A stretch of 39,428 bases of DNA, from NCBI GenBank assembly GCA_900548495.1, contig URKT01000007.1, positions 1-39,428 on the forward strand, read 5' to 3'. Positions 7,630 to 16,363 of the stretch are shown here, one piece after another (the first letter of the stretch is position 1; the number at the start of each line of letters is the position of its first letter). Made by a program: the position numbers and the translations under genes. Below the pieces are notes generated by a model. It was given only the letters and a program-made list of their open reading frames with translations, was not told where the DNA came from and searched no databases. Source of the stretch: an uncultured Collinsella sp. GTDB taxonomy: Bacteria; Actinomycetota; Coriobacteriia; Coriobacteriales; Coriobacteriaceae.

Positions 7630-7920
7630 TTAAGCGGCGACGGCCTCATAGACCGTAGCGCCCGAGAAGCTGTCATGCAGGCTCTTGCCGGCAATCCACG
7701 GCAGCTCGACAACCTCGCAGACCGTGTTGACCAGCTCGGAGCAGTCAGTAAAGTGGCCCTTGTCGTTGAGGGCCTCGCAATCCTGAACACGCCAATAGCC
7801 ATCGGTGTGCGTGATGTAGTACTCGTGATCGTTGATCGACACGAAAGCGCGCGTCTTGGAACGCAGCAGCTTCAGAAATCCTTCGAAATCGGTCTCGACG
7901 ACATCTCCAGCCTGGAACAT
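7630..7920 (-). CDS. Small hypothetical protein, 96 residues
   Basis: I do not recognise the family. The start is the ATG giving MFQAGDVVETDFEGF, preceded by AGGAGG at 8 nt. The product is soluble, acidic and rather aromatic: RAFVSINDHEYYITHTDGYWRVQDCEAL looks like beta-strands of a compact domain, and there are three cysteines (in VQDCEAL, FTDCSEL and NTVCEVV). There are no membrane segments or metal-binding motifs. It is a single gene with its own strong terminator, between a divergent-facing MarR operon promoter region and the plus-strand nitroreductase. Good translation signals and non-random composition support a real gene. Confidence 0.75.
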   Translation of the reverse strand: MFQAGDVVETDFEGFLKLLRSKTRAFVSINDHEYYITHTDGYWRVQDCEALNDKGHFTDCSELVNTVCEVVELPWIAGKSLHDSFSGATVYEAVAA

Positions 7921-8214
7921 GATGTTACCTCCTGGCCCGGCGCCACCACGGCGCATTGATAAACGTTGGTACTCCTTTAGTAAAACCTTTATCAGAGGTT
8001 ATGCGTTCGTCATTTAGGCAAGTGGTAAAAAACCGCAGGGTAGACGGGATAAAACGTTTAACCATCCCATTTGTTTGTCACATTCTGAAGGTACTTTTAT
8101 GCAAACCTACTTTCCCAATTGGAATCTATCCTTTTGGCCGGGCAATTGACCGTCTATCGTTTGAGCCCGACGGGTATGAACGGGGCATCTGCAACGCCAC
8201 CGCAAGGAGACACC
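7921..8214. other. Intergenic region between two divergent genes
   Basis: This 294-bp AT-richer spacer must hold promoters for the hypothetical gene (minus) and nitroreductase (plus). I see a GGGAT...ATCCC inverted repeat around AAACGTTT at 8047-8069, a possible operator, and GATAAACGTT-like words at 7955-7966 and 8049-8059. No convincing promoter pair, small gene or RNA is visible. Confidence 0.3.
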
Positions 8215-8736
8215 ATGGAGACTATCGAAGCACTCATTCACCGTCGCAGCTGCCGCAACTACAGCGATCGTCCCGTCGAGGCCGAAAAGCTTGCACGTAT
8301 TATCGAAGCCGGCCAATATGCACCGAGCGGCATGGGCCGCCAGCCGGTGACGTTTGTCGCCGTCACCGACCCCGCGACCGTCGAGCGTCTCTCGCAGCTC
8401 AACGCCCAGGTCATGGGCAGCAACAGCGACCCCTTCTATGGCGCCAAGACCGTTGTGGTGGTGCTGGTCGACCGCAGCGTGCCCACGCATCTGGAAGACG
8501 GCTCGCTCGCCATGGGCAACTTGCTCAACGCCGCCTATGCACTGGGTGTCGATTCGTGCTGGATTCACCGCGCGCATGAGGTCTTTGACTCACCCGAGGG
8601 CCTGGAGCTGCTGGCCAGCTGGGGCCTGCCCGCCGACGGCAGCCTGCGCGGTGTCGGTAACTGCATTCTTGGCTACGCCGAGGACACGCTACCCGAGGCA
8701 AAGCCGCGCCGCGACAACGTGGTGTACGTTAGGTAG
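8215..8736 (+). CDS. Nitroreductase family protein
   Basis: This is a 173-residue flavoprotein of the nitroreductase superfamily, which uses FMN and NAD(P)H to reduce nitro groups, quinones or enones in the cytoplasm. The ATG follows AAGGAGA. FMN-binding landmarks are the N-terminal RRSCRNYSDRPV (phosphate-binding arginines), YAPSGMGRQP, and the C-terminal GNCILGYAEDTLPEAKPRRDNV. The dimer-interface helix is MGNLLNAAYALGVDSCWIHRA. Length is typical of the compact clostridial type. There is no operon partner: the next gene is on the opposite strand and a palindrome sits directly downstream. The substrate is unknown; roles in nitro-drug activation are family knowledge only. Confidence 0.92.
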   Translation: METIEALIHRRSCRNYSDRPVEAEKLARIIEAGQYAPSGMGRQPVTFVAVTDPATVERLSQLNAQVMGSNSDPFYGAKTVVVVLVDRSVPTHLEDGSLAMGNLLNAAYALGVDSCWIHRAHEVFDSPEGLELLASWGLPADGSLRGVGNCILGYAEDTLPEAKPRRDNVVYVR

Positions 8737-8754
8737 CGCAGGAGTGTCCCAAAC

Positions 8755-8789
8755 TGCCGGCAGAAAAGGAACGTCCCCTTCTGCCGGCA
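8755..8789. repeat. 35-nt palindrome between convergent genes
   Basis: TGCCGGCAGAA at 8755-8765 and TTCTGCCGGCA at 8779-8789 are a perfect 11-bp inverted repeat around AAGGAACGTCCCC. It lies between the nitroreductase stop and the stop of the next minus-strand gene, so it may work as a two-way terminator, but it lacks T tails and has the GTCCCC core of the REP-like elements here. Confidence 0.5.
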
Positions 8790-8791
8790 AG

Positions 8792-9367
8792 CTATGTTGA
8801 TATTTGAGTTGTCGTCGTTTCGTTCGTCTGGGCCGTTTCGGCTTCGCTGCCTTGTTCGTCCTCGTCCTTTTGCGCATCGGCGATGGTGGAGGCCGCCGCA
8901 ACGATACCGCGCTGGGGTGCGACGCCCGTCTGGGTCTGAGCGCCCTCGACAACTTCTGTACCTACATGCGCGAGCTCGGGCGATTTAAACATTGCGTCCA
9001 AGTTGGCGCCACCGCCGGCGTAGCCAAGCGCAGCGAGCGCGATGACGATCACTGCAACGGCGGCCACGATCGGCACGTAGCGATGCCAGCCGGCGGGATT
9101 GAGCCCGCTGCGGCGAGCCGCCCCGCGGCTGATGTAACCGAGCGTTCCATCGTGCTTGAGCTTTGAGCCCACCACGCGTTTCCGGCCCCATAGCGAGGAC
9201 TCTGCCTGCATGGCCAAGCGGGCGCTTGCCGAAGGATAGCCGTATTTAGTGCGCTTGAACGAGCCGTCAAACCCCGAGGCGTGTTTACCCCACGTCATCG
9301 ATGTTGTGCGTCGGTTGACCGGCGCGGCACTCCGCCTTCTGCGGCTCGGTTTTGAAGTCTCAGCCAT
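8792..9367 (-). CDS. Single-pass membrane hypothetical protein
   Basis: I do not recognise this 191-residue protein. The start MAETSKPSRRRRS follows GAGGGC; 18 upstream in-frame codons lack a ribosome site. The first ~95 residues are strongly basic (RRRR, KRTKYGYPSASARLAMQ, GRKRVVGSKLKHDG), then one hydrophobic helix (VPIVAAVAVIVIALAALGYAGGG, about residues 97-119), then an acidic, Thr-rich tail (DEDEQGSEAETAQTNETTTTQ). The charge pattern predicts N-terminus inside and tail outside. Low-complexity termini suggest an envelope-linked accessory protein. A TGCTACAGT extended -10 lies 45 nt upstream on the minus strand. No operon partner is evident. Confidence 0.7.
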   Translation of the reverse strand: MAETSKPSRRRRSAAPVNRRTTSMTWGKHASGFDGSFKRTKYGYPSASARLAMQAESSLWGRKRVVGSKLKHDGTLGYISRGAARRSGLNPAGWHRYVPIVAAVAVIVIALAALGYAGGGANLDAMFKSPELAHVGTEVVEGAQTQTGVAPQRGIVAAASTIADAQKDEDEQGSEAETAQTNETTTTQIST

Positions 9368-9411
9368 ATGCCCTCGCACGCCGTAACCGAATCGAAACAA
9401 TAACGCTTTGG

Positions 9412-9420
9412 ACTGTAGCA
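9412..9420 (-). promoter_or_regulatory. Extended -10 (TGCTACAGT)
   Basis: The minus strand reads TGCTACAGT, a TGn-extended -10, 45 nt upstream of the membrane hypothetical gene. Matching TGCTAnnnT boxes occur before three other genes in the window. Confidence 0.45.
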
Positions 9421-9451
9421 CACGCGTCGCGCGCGGTCACGGGCGCCTCGC

Positions 9452-10378
9452 TCAACGGTCATCGTCCTTCAGCAAGCGCCACAGCGTTGTACGGCTTATG
9501 CCCAGCACCTCCGCCGCACGGGTTCGGTTGCCGTGGAGATGATCTACAACCAGATGCGCGATATCTCGCTCGGTATCGGCCAGCGGTCGCAGGATATACA
9601 GGTCACTTTCGAGCGTCGGGGCGCCAAAGGTTGCGGTCTTAATCACGTCCTCTTGGGCGAGCACTTCCTCCGCCGCAGCGCGGTCCACCGTGCCCGTCCC
9701 CACCAATATATACAGTCGTTCCGAGACCTCGCGGAGCTGCAGATAATTGCGCGGCCAGCGGTAAGCATCGAGCGTCTTCGTCGCCGCGGCAGACAGCGTG
9801 GGCGCTGCCGTCCCAAATGCATCAGCGAGATATTCCAAATAGCGCGCAACCTTCGTCGACGCGGCTCCCTGCTCGGCGATTGCCGGCGCCACGCTCACCG
9901 CACAGGCGAAGCGCTCGGTCACAAAGGCGGCTTGATCACTTTCGCTGCCGCCCGGCATGTCATTCGCCGTCAGCACCACATGGCAGCGCGTCGCCAACGC
10001 GGTGTCGGTCATCGTGGAGACCAGCTCGCGGAGGCGCTGGGGGCCAACCGCGTTCCAGCCCTCAATGCAAAGGGTCAGCCCCGTTTGGAACAACGGCGAT
10101 TCGGAGCTTTTGAGCACATGGCGCCAACCGCGATCGGTGAGTTCATCGAGCGCGACGGAAACAAAGGGCTGATCGGCAAAAGGACCGTCCAGATAGAGGC
10201 GTTTGGCGATCTCGACCTGGCCCGCTCCCAGCTCGCCCTCGAGCATAAGGGGCACACCGCGCGCGTAGCTCTCGACGACCGGCGCAGCCACCGAGGCCGC
10301 CCCCTCAACGATGCCGTACGCGCTCGATTCGTAGCGGGCCTCAACCTCGTCGGCGTTGAGCCACTCGATGCCCCGCAT
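9452..10378 (-). CDS. Degenerate NtrC/PrpR-like regulator, C-terminal part
   Basis: The 308-residue frame resembles the AAA+ domain and Fis-type DNA-binding domain of enhancer-binding regulators such as PrpR. The Walker A position reads GELGAGQVE near residues 48-56, with Gln replacing the essential Lys, and no GAFTGA loop for sigma-54 contact is present. The later WPRNYLQLREVSERL corresponds to the WPGNVREL sensor-II region. The last ~40 residues (HLVVDHLHGNRTRAAEVLGISRTTLWRLLK) are a clear Fis helix-turn-helix. It is therefore predicted to bind DNA without ATP-driven sigma-54 activation. The ATG at 10378 lacks a ribosome site and the missing N-terminal domain lies in another frame immediately upstream, so the gene is probably frameshifted. 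Confidence 0.75.
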   Translation of the reverse strand: MRGIEWLNADEVEARYESSAYGIVEGAASVAAPVVESYARGVPLMLEGELGAGQVEIAKRLYLDGPFADQPFVSVALDELTDRGWRHVLKSSESPLFQTGLTLCIEGWNAVGPQRLRELVSTMTDTALATRCHVVLTANDMPGGSESDQAAFVTERFACAVSVAPAIAEQGAASTKVARYLEYLADAFGTAAPTLSAAATKTLDAYRWPRNYLQLREVSERLYILVGTGTVDRAAAEEVLAQEDVIKTATFGAPTLESDLYILRPLADTERDIAHLVVDHLHGNRTRAAEVLGISRTTLWRLLKDDDR

Positions 10379-10670
10379 GCGCCGCAGCGCCGCGCACCTC
10401 GCGGACCACGACGACCCAAAGGCCCCCGCCCTCTTTGTCGGTGGGGCGAACGGTCAGGCTCAGGCGCGCACCCTCACGCCCCATAACCAGACGCGCACCG
10501 CCTCCTATACGGTCGAGGCGCTCAGCTACAAAAGCCGCCACATCCCGCTCAAGCGCCGCGTCATTCATGGTCGAGATCGCGACGTCCCCACGCGCATCGA
10601 TTGCCAATGCCGAGGCCCCGGCAGCAGCTAGGGCATCGGTCAAGATGTTCAGCTTGGCATCGCTATCCAT
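10341..10670 (-). CDS. N-terminal sensor part of the same regulator, other frame
   Basis: This 109-codon frame starts at MDSDAKLNILTDALAAAGASALAIDARGD after AGGGGC. Residues 1-92 look like a small ligand or PAS-like sensory fold ending in LWVVVVREV. After that the translation becomes an Arg/Ala-rich tail typical of out-of-frame reading. Shifting by one base within 10384-10400 (GTGCGCGGCGCTGCGG) gives REVRALRRMRGIEWL and continues straight into the AAA-like frame. The two frames are therefore probably one ~400-residue gene split by a single extra G, or two coupled products overlapping by 38 nt. Confidence 0.65.
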   Translation of the reverse strand: MDSDAKLNILTDALAAAGASALAIDARGDVAISTMNDAALERDVAAFVAERLDRIGGGARLVMGREGARLSLTVRPTDKEGGGLWVVVVREVRGAAAHAGHRVAQRRRG

Positions 10671-10793
10671 GATTTGCCCCTGTCCGCGGCGACGTGCAAC
10701 CGCCGACGGTCGCACGACCGAGTGTTTCAAAATTGAACGATATTGCTCACCAAACACTATAGGGCAGAAAGCGCCGTCCTGCGAGTATAGGTG

Positions 10794-10822
10794 TTGCCCC
10801 GCATCGCCATCCTGGCGGGGCG
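10794..10822. terminator. GC-rich hairpin in yeiH-regulator spacer
   Basis: GCCCCGC and GCGGGGC near 10795-10821 form a 7-bp stem. No T tract follows on either strand, so it is a weak terminator candidate or part of the larger structured spacer. Confidence 0.3.
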
Positions 10823-10884
10823 ATAAGAGCTCTTCGGGACCTATAAACCTGCGGACAAGCCATACCCGCAAGAGCTCCTATCGC
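10820..10884. repeat. Hairpin with ~19-bp arms between yeiH and regulator
   Basis: GCGATAAGAGCTCTTCGGG (10820-10838) pairs with the segment 10865-10884 (CCCGCAAGAGCTCCTATCGC) with one mismatch and one bulge, leaving a 26-nt loop. It lies past the YeiH stop and upstream of the regulator, on the minus-strand transcript. It could end yeiH transcription, although no T run follows, or be a dispersed element. Confidence 0.5.
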
Positions 10885-10936
10885 TCCACCGTAAGGATGC
10901 GCTCACCAGCACGCAGCACGCAAATAAGCTACTTCT

Positions 10937-11971
10937 CTACCAGATTCCCAGCACGTGCTGCATTCCCAAACTCATGCACGCAATGCCAATCCAGCAGCAA
11001 AAGCCCAGCGCGATGGGCTTGCCGCCCTTTTTGACCAGCTCGACGATATCGGTATTAAAGCCAATAGCCGCCATGGCCATCACAATAAAGAACTTCGACA
11101 GCTCCTTGATGGGCGCCGTGATGGATGCAGGAAGCTGAAGCACCGTGGTGATCACGCTCGCCAGCACAAAGAACAGCACAAACATGGGAAACGCACGTTT
11201 AAGCGAGAACGTGCTTTTGGCGTCACCGCCGGCCTTGCGAGTCAGATGCATCTGCCAGCATGCGAGGACCAACGTGATGGGAATAATGGCCAGCGTCCTG
11301 GTGAGCTTGACCACCGTGGCGCTCTCGAGCACATTGGCGCCGGGATGCATGCTGTCCCAGGCGCTCGCCGCAGCCGTTACGGACGAGGTATCGTTGATGG
11401 CGGTGCCGGCAAACAGGCCAAAGCCCTCGTTGGTCAGCCCGAGCATGCCGCCGAGCGTCGGAAACACGAGCGCCGCGATAACGTTAAACAGGAAGATGAC
11501 CGAAATAGCCTGGGCAATCTCGCGATCGTCGGCATCGATGACGGGTGCGGTCGCAGCGATGGCAGAACCACCGCAAATCGACGAACCCACACCCACAAGC
11601 GTCGCGATCTTGCCCGGCACGTTCATGCCGCGGCAGAGCACAAAGGCGATGACAAGCGAGGTCGAGATTGTCGCCACGATAATCGGCAGCGACTGGGCGC
11701 CCTTGGACAGAATCTGGGAGAGGTTCATGCCAAAGCCAAGCAGGATAACCGCGTACTGCAAGACTTTTTTGGACGTATAGGTAACGCCGGCGGCGAGCTG
11801 TTCGCGACGATTCTTGGGAAAGACGAGCGCCAGGACCATACCAAAGAGGATGGCAAATACCGGACCGCCGACCACCTCAATTTGTTTGCCGAGCAACGTC
11901 GCGGGAATGGCGATGATTAGGCAGAACAAGACGCCTTTCCAGCGCTCGCGTACGATATTTGCCAGTTGCAT
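10937..11971 (-). CDS. YeiH family putative sulfate exporter transporter
   Basis: This 344-residue polytopic membrane protein belongs to the UPF0324/YeiH family, annotated as putative sulfate exporters on limited evidence. AAGGAA precedes the ATG. About ten hydrophobic segments are visible. Family landmarks are YAVILLGFGMNLSQIL, VGVGSSICGGSAIAATAPVIDADD (the conserved Gly/Ser-rich re-entrant-like stretch) and FAGTAINDTSSVTAAA. It diverges from a GntR-type regulator across a 190-bp spacer, the usual layout for a transporter and its regulator, and is followed on the same strand by the PrpR-like regulator. Which of the two controls it is not shown by sequence. Confidence 0.9.
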   Translation of the reverse strand: MQLANIVRERWKGVLFCLIIAIPATLLGKQIEVVGGPVFAILFGMVLALVFPKNRREQLAAGVTYTSKKVLQYAVILLGFGMNLSQILSKGAQSLPIIVATISTSLVIAFVLCRGMNVPGKIATLVGVGSSICGGSAIAATAPVIDADDREIAQAISVIFLFNVIAALVFPTLGGMLGLTNEGFGLFAGTAINDTSSVTAAASAWDSMHPGANVLESATVVKLTRTLAIIPITLVLACWQMHLTRKAGGDAKSTFSLKRAFPMFVLFFVLASVITTVLQLPASITAPIKELSKFFIVMAMAAIGFNTDIVELVKKGGKPIALGFCCWIGIACMSLGMQHVLGIW

Positions 11972-12055
11972 ATGGGATTCCTTCTTTCTATTTCACGTTT
12001 GCGACGGCTTATGATACGGCAACATTGAGCGCAGCCTTGCGCAAACACAGACTAA

Positions 12056-12119
12056 GATGCCGCAATAGTTCTCAGGCAACAGCCGAATTACCCACCGCGG
12101 AGAGCTGATTCGCGGCATA
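12056..12119. promoter_or_regulatory. Inverted ATGCCGC/GCGGCAT half-sites in divergent spacer
   Basis: ATGCCGC at 12056-12062 and GCGGCAT at 12113-12119 are perfect inverted half-sites 50 bp apart between yeiH and the GntR gene. They could allow looping or dimer-of-dimer binding by the GntR protein. This is a weak prediction from symmetry alone. Confidence 0.25.
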
Positions 12120-12164
12120 ATTAACAACTGACATATGAGTTTGATAGAACAGTTGCGAGGCGCT

Positions 12165-12866
12165 ATGGAAGAATCGATGCACGTCGGCGAGCAGGAAACG
12201 AGCCTACAGGACCAGTCCTACCACACCATTCGACGCAAAATCGTCTACCTGGACTACAAGCCGGGCGAAAAGCTGGGCGTCAAGCAACTTTGCGATGACC
12301 TGGATATGGGTCGCACGCCCGTGCGCGAGGCTTTGGTTCGCTTGGCGCAGGAAGGCCTGGTGCGCACCGTGCCCCAGAGTGGCACCTACGTCTCACCCAT
12401 CAACCTCACCCTTGCCGAGAGTGCCTGTTACATCCGCGAGCATCTGGAAAAGCAGGTGATCGTGGAGTGCTGCGCGCGCGCCACATCGGCTGGCATCGAG
12501 CAGCTCGACCGCGCCATCGTGCTGCAGGAAAAGGCCATGGCCGAAGAGGATCGCATCGGCTTCTTTTTGAGCGACAACCTCATGCATCACATGATTTTTA
12601 GCATCGCATGTCGCAGCACCGTGTGGTCGTGGCTCGAAGAGACCAATGCCGACCTTGAGCGCTTCCGCTGGCTGCGCGCTGCCACGCAGGTTCTCGACAA
12701 TCAGGACATCGTGAACGAGCACAAGCAGATTCGCCGCGCTATCGCCGGTCGCGACCCCATCGAAGCGAGCTTTTTGGTCAGCAAGCACCTGCACATGATG
12801 TTCCGCAACCAAACCGAGGTTCTGGACCAGTTCCCCGAGTACTTCGAGACCAGCAAGCTCCGCTAA
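12165..12866 (+). CDS. GntR family regulator, FCD type
   Basis: This is a 233-residue regulator with an N-terminal winged helix (SYHTIRRKIVYLDYKPGEKLGVKQLCDDLDMGRTPVREALVRLAQEGLVRTVPQSGTYV) and a C-terminal all-helical FCD ligand domain. The metal-binding His residues of FCD domains are likely in NLMHHMIF and SKHLHMMF. I chose the ATG at 12165 because GAGG lies just upstream; an in-frame ATG at 12135 adds ten residues without a ribosome site. It is divergent from yeiH and may control it in response to a small organic acid, the usual FCD ligand class. The stop codon is contained in the first bases of a repeated intergenic element. Confidence 0.9.
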   Translation: MEESMHVGEQETSLQDQSYHTIRRKIVYLDYKPGEKLGVKQLCDDLDMGRTPVREALVRLAQEGLVRTVPQSGTYVSPINLTLAESACYIREHLEKQVIVECCARATSAGIEQLDRAIVLQEKAMAEEDRIGFFLSDNLMHHMIFSIACRSTVWSWLEETNADLERFRWLRAATQVLDNQDIVNEHKQIRRAIAGRDPIEASFLVSKHLHMMFRNQTEVLDQFPEYFETSKLR

Positions 12867-12910
12867 CCTGCCAAAAAGGGACAGGTTTATTTTGGCAGGT
12901 TTTATCTGGG
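12865..12910 (+). repeat. Dispersed element, copy 1 (perfect 12-bp arms)
   Basis: AACCTGCCAAAA and TTTTGGCAGGTT are perfect 12-bp arms around AGGGACAGGTTTA, followed by TTATCTGGG. The same sequence occurs inverted at 15042-15092 and in degenerate form at 18237-18281. It overlaps the gntR stop codon. Confidence 0.75.
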
Positions 12911-12920
12911 CAAATGCAAC

Positions 12921-12957
12921 AAGGCCCGGCTCCGCTGCAACGGAGCCGGGCCTTGGT
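12921..12957. terminator. Bidirectional terminator, gntR/glmS
   Basis: AAGGCCCGGCTCCG and CGGAGCCGGGCCTT form a perfect 14-bp stem with a 6-nt loop between the convergent gntR and glmS genes. The T-rich ends are short, but strength and location support a shared terminator. Confidence 0.8.
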
Positions 12958-12977
12958 CGCTAGGACGGCGGAACCAA

Positions 12978-14825
<1,848 letters not shown>

Positions 14826-14899
14826 AGGATAAATCCCTTCGTCCGCTTGACTGCAAAACGTCCACGCACAAGGGGCGCTGAGACGCATAACGTTCGAGT

Positions 14900-14905
14900 A
14901 TTGTA
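14900..14905 (-). promoter_or_regulatory. Candidate -10 box for glmS
   Basis: The minus strand reads TACAAT, 74 nt upstream of the glmS ATG. There is no -35 consensus at 17 bp; the palindromes at 14927-14958 begin 21 bp upstream of it. Confidence 0.45.
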
Positions 14906-14926
14906 CTCACGCAAGCACAAGCTGAT

Positions 14927-14958
14927 ATACCAGAAGTGGTATCTCAACTTAGATACCA
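14927..14958. promoter_or_regulatory. Overlapping palindromes, glmS/lacI operator candidate
   Basis: TGGTATCT (14937-14944) and AGATACCA (14951-14958) are perfect 8-bp arms six bases apart. A second palindrome, ATACCAGAAGTGGTAT (14927-14942), shares the central TGGTAT, so three half-sites lie in 32 bp. They sit just upstream of the glmS -10, in the spacer shared with the divergent LacI-type gene. The TGGTAT half resembles sites of GntR-type amino-sugar regulators (DasR/NagR, TGGTCTAGACCA), which suggests amino-sugar control. Confidence 0.55.
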
Positions 14959-15041
14959 CCCGATGCACACACGTCCAGCCGGTCCAAACCACCGCAAAGG
15001 TACCTACCCCCTTCGTGGTGGTCGCGTTGGCAACAGCGTTT

Positions 15042-15092
15042 CCCCAGATAAAACCTGCCAAAATAAACCTGTCCCTTTTTGGTAGGTTTGGG
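15042..15092 (-). repeat. Dispersed element, copy 2 (inverted)
   Basis: Read on the minus strand this segment matches copy 1 at 12865-12910 almost base for base (CCAAAAAGGGACAGG core, GGTTTATTTTGGCAGG, TTTTATCTGGGG). One arm has ACCTACC for ACCTGCC. It ends 5 bp before the -10 of the LacI-type gene and so occupies its -35 region. Confidence 0.75.
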
Positions 15093-15093
15093 A

Positions 15094-15102
15094 TGCTACA
15101 AT
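15094..15102 (+). promoter_or_regulatory. Extended -10 (TGCTACAAT) of LacI-type gene
   Basis: TGCTACAAT is a strong TGn-extended -10, 36 nt upstream of the ATG. The -35 region is provided by the end of the repeated element. Confidence 0.6.
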
Positions 15103-15137
15103 CTGGCTTGTACTTGAAACGCATCAAAGGGGCCGCT

Positions 15138-16250
15138 ATGGCAAAGGTAAAAATCAGCGACGTCGCGCGCGAGGCCGGGGTTTCGTTGGGCACGGTTTCC
15201 AACGCGCTCAACCACCCCGAAAAGCTGCGCCCCGAGACCCTCAAGCTCATCAACGAGACCATCAATCGCCTTGGCTACCTGCCCAACCAAAGCGCCCGTC
15301 AGCTCGCGGGCGGCGCCACCAAGTCCTTTGGCCTGGTGCTCCCCCGTCTCGATCACGGCTTTTCGCTCCAAATCGCCAGCGGCGCCCACAACGAGGCCCG
15401 CAAGCACGGCTACGACCTGCTCATCGCCAACGCCGATAACGACGATATTCTCGAGGACCATTACCTGCGCTACTTTATGGGCACGCAGATGTCCGGCGTC
15501 ATGGTTCAGCCCATGGCGTCCCCCGACTGGCATCCGGCCATGACTAAAATGCCCGTGCCGATCGTCCATCTGGACATCCACTGTTCCGAGCCCGGCTACT
15601 ACGTAGCGGCCGACAACGAGGCCCAAGGTCGCATCATTGCCGAGCTCGCCATCGCCCGCGGCGCACACCATATTGTCGTCGTCGGCCGAGCAGCATTTAT
15701 GCAGCTCACCCTACGCGTGCTTGGCATTCACAAGGCCCTCGCCCTGCACCCCGATATCAAGATCGAAGTCATCGACGCTGGCGAATGGAATACCGCTGCC
15801 GACGGCTACGGCATCGGTGCCCAAATCGCCGAGCGCCCCGCGAACGAACGCCCCGATTTTGTCGTCGGCCTGACCGACGTGTTGGCCTCGGGCGTTATCT
15901 CGGCGCTGGTCGACAAGGGCATCTCTGTCCCCGGGCAAGTACGCGTAGCAGGCTGCGATGGCAACCCGCTCGCTTGGAGTGGATCGGTCCCGCTCACTAC
16001 GGTAGCGCCCCCGGGCTACGAGATTGGCCGCAAGGGCGTTCAATTGCTCATGGAGCAAATCGAGAACAAGGCCCCGGCAAAGACCAAGCACGTCCACATC
16101 GGCTCTGCCGCGCGCACCGTCACCGCGGTCACGGCCATCGAGGACATCAACCGCCAAGAACTCGTGCGGCCGTTCCTGCTGGAACGCGCCAGCACCCAGG
16201 CAAGCAGCCAGACCGACGCCACGGCCATCAACCTCGGTGCGTATCTATAG
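15138..16250 (+). CDS. LacI family transcriptional regulator
   Basis: This 370-residue regulator has an N-terminal LacI helix-turn-helix (VKISDVAREAGVSLGTVSNALNHPEKLRPETLKLINETINRLGYLPNQSARQL, including the hinge helix) and a periplasmic-binding-protein-like ligand domain (SFGLVLPRLDHGFSLQIASGAHNEARKHGYDLLIANADND). AAAGGGG precedes the ATG. The late VRVAGCDGNPLAWSGSVPLTTVAPPGYEIGRKGVQLL is the usual LacI C-subdomain motif. A carbohydrate effector is likely by family. It diverges from glmS and faces a HAD phosphatase, with no sugar transporter beside it, so its regulon is elsewhere or includes glmS. The last ~30 residues extend slightly beyond typical members. Confidence 0.92.
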   Translation: MAKVKISDVAREAGVSLGTVSNALNHPEKLRPETLKLINETINRLGYLPNQSARQLAGGATKSFGLVLPRLDHGFSLQIASGAHNEARKHGYDLLIANADNDDILEDHYLRYFMGTQMSGVMVQPMASPDWHPAMTKMPVPIVHLDIHCSEPGYYVAADNEAQGRIIAELAIARGAHHIVVVGRAAFMQLTLRVLGIHKALALHPDIKIEVIDAGEWNTAADGYGIGAQIAERPANERPDFVVGLTDVLASGVISALVDKGISVPGQVRVAGCDGNPLAWSGSVPLTTVAPPGYEIGRKGVQLLMEQIENKAPAKTKHVHIGSAARTVTAVTAIEDINRQELVRPFLLERASTQASSQTDATAINLGAYL

Positions 16251-16276
16251 CACACACGCAAGTATGCTATGTCGCC

Positions 16277-16325
16277 GCTTAAGCAAAAGGGGTCCGACCA
16301 TTGCCGGACCCCTTTTGCTTAAGCG
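16277..16325. terminator. Bidirectional terminator with 20-bp perfect stem
   Basis: The arms 16277-16296 and 16305-16324 are perfectly complementary (ending GGGGTCCG/CGGACCCC, containing AAAAGGGG/CCCCTTTT) with an 8-nt loop. The CTTTTGCTT side gives a T-rich tail in both directions. It separates the convergent LacI-type and HAD genes. Confidence 0.9.
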
Positions 16326-16363
16326 CAAACGTGGGCAATTGCTCGTTTCAACACCGCAATTGT

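Noticed and set aside
14826..14900. Possible glmS ribozyme in the leader
   Set aside because: The leader between the -10 box and the ATG is only about 70 nt and lacks the double-pseudoknot core sequence; control by a DNA-binding protein is more likely.
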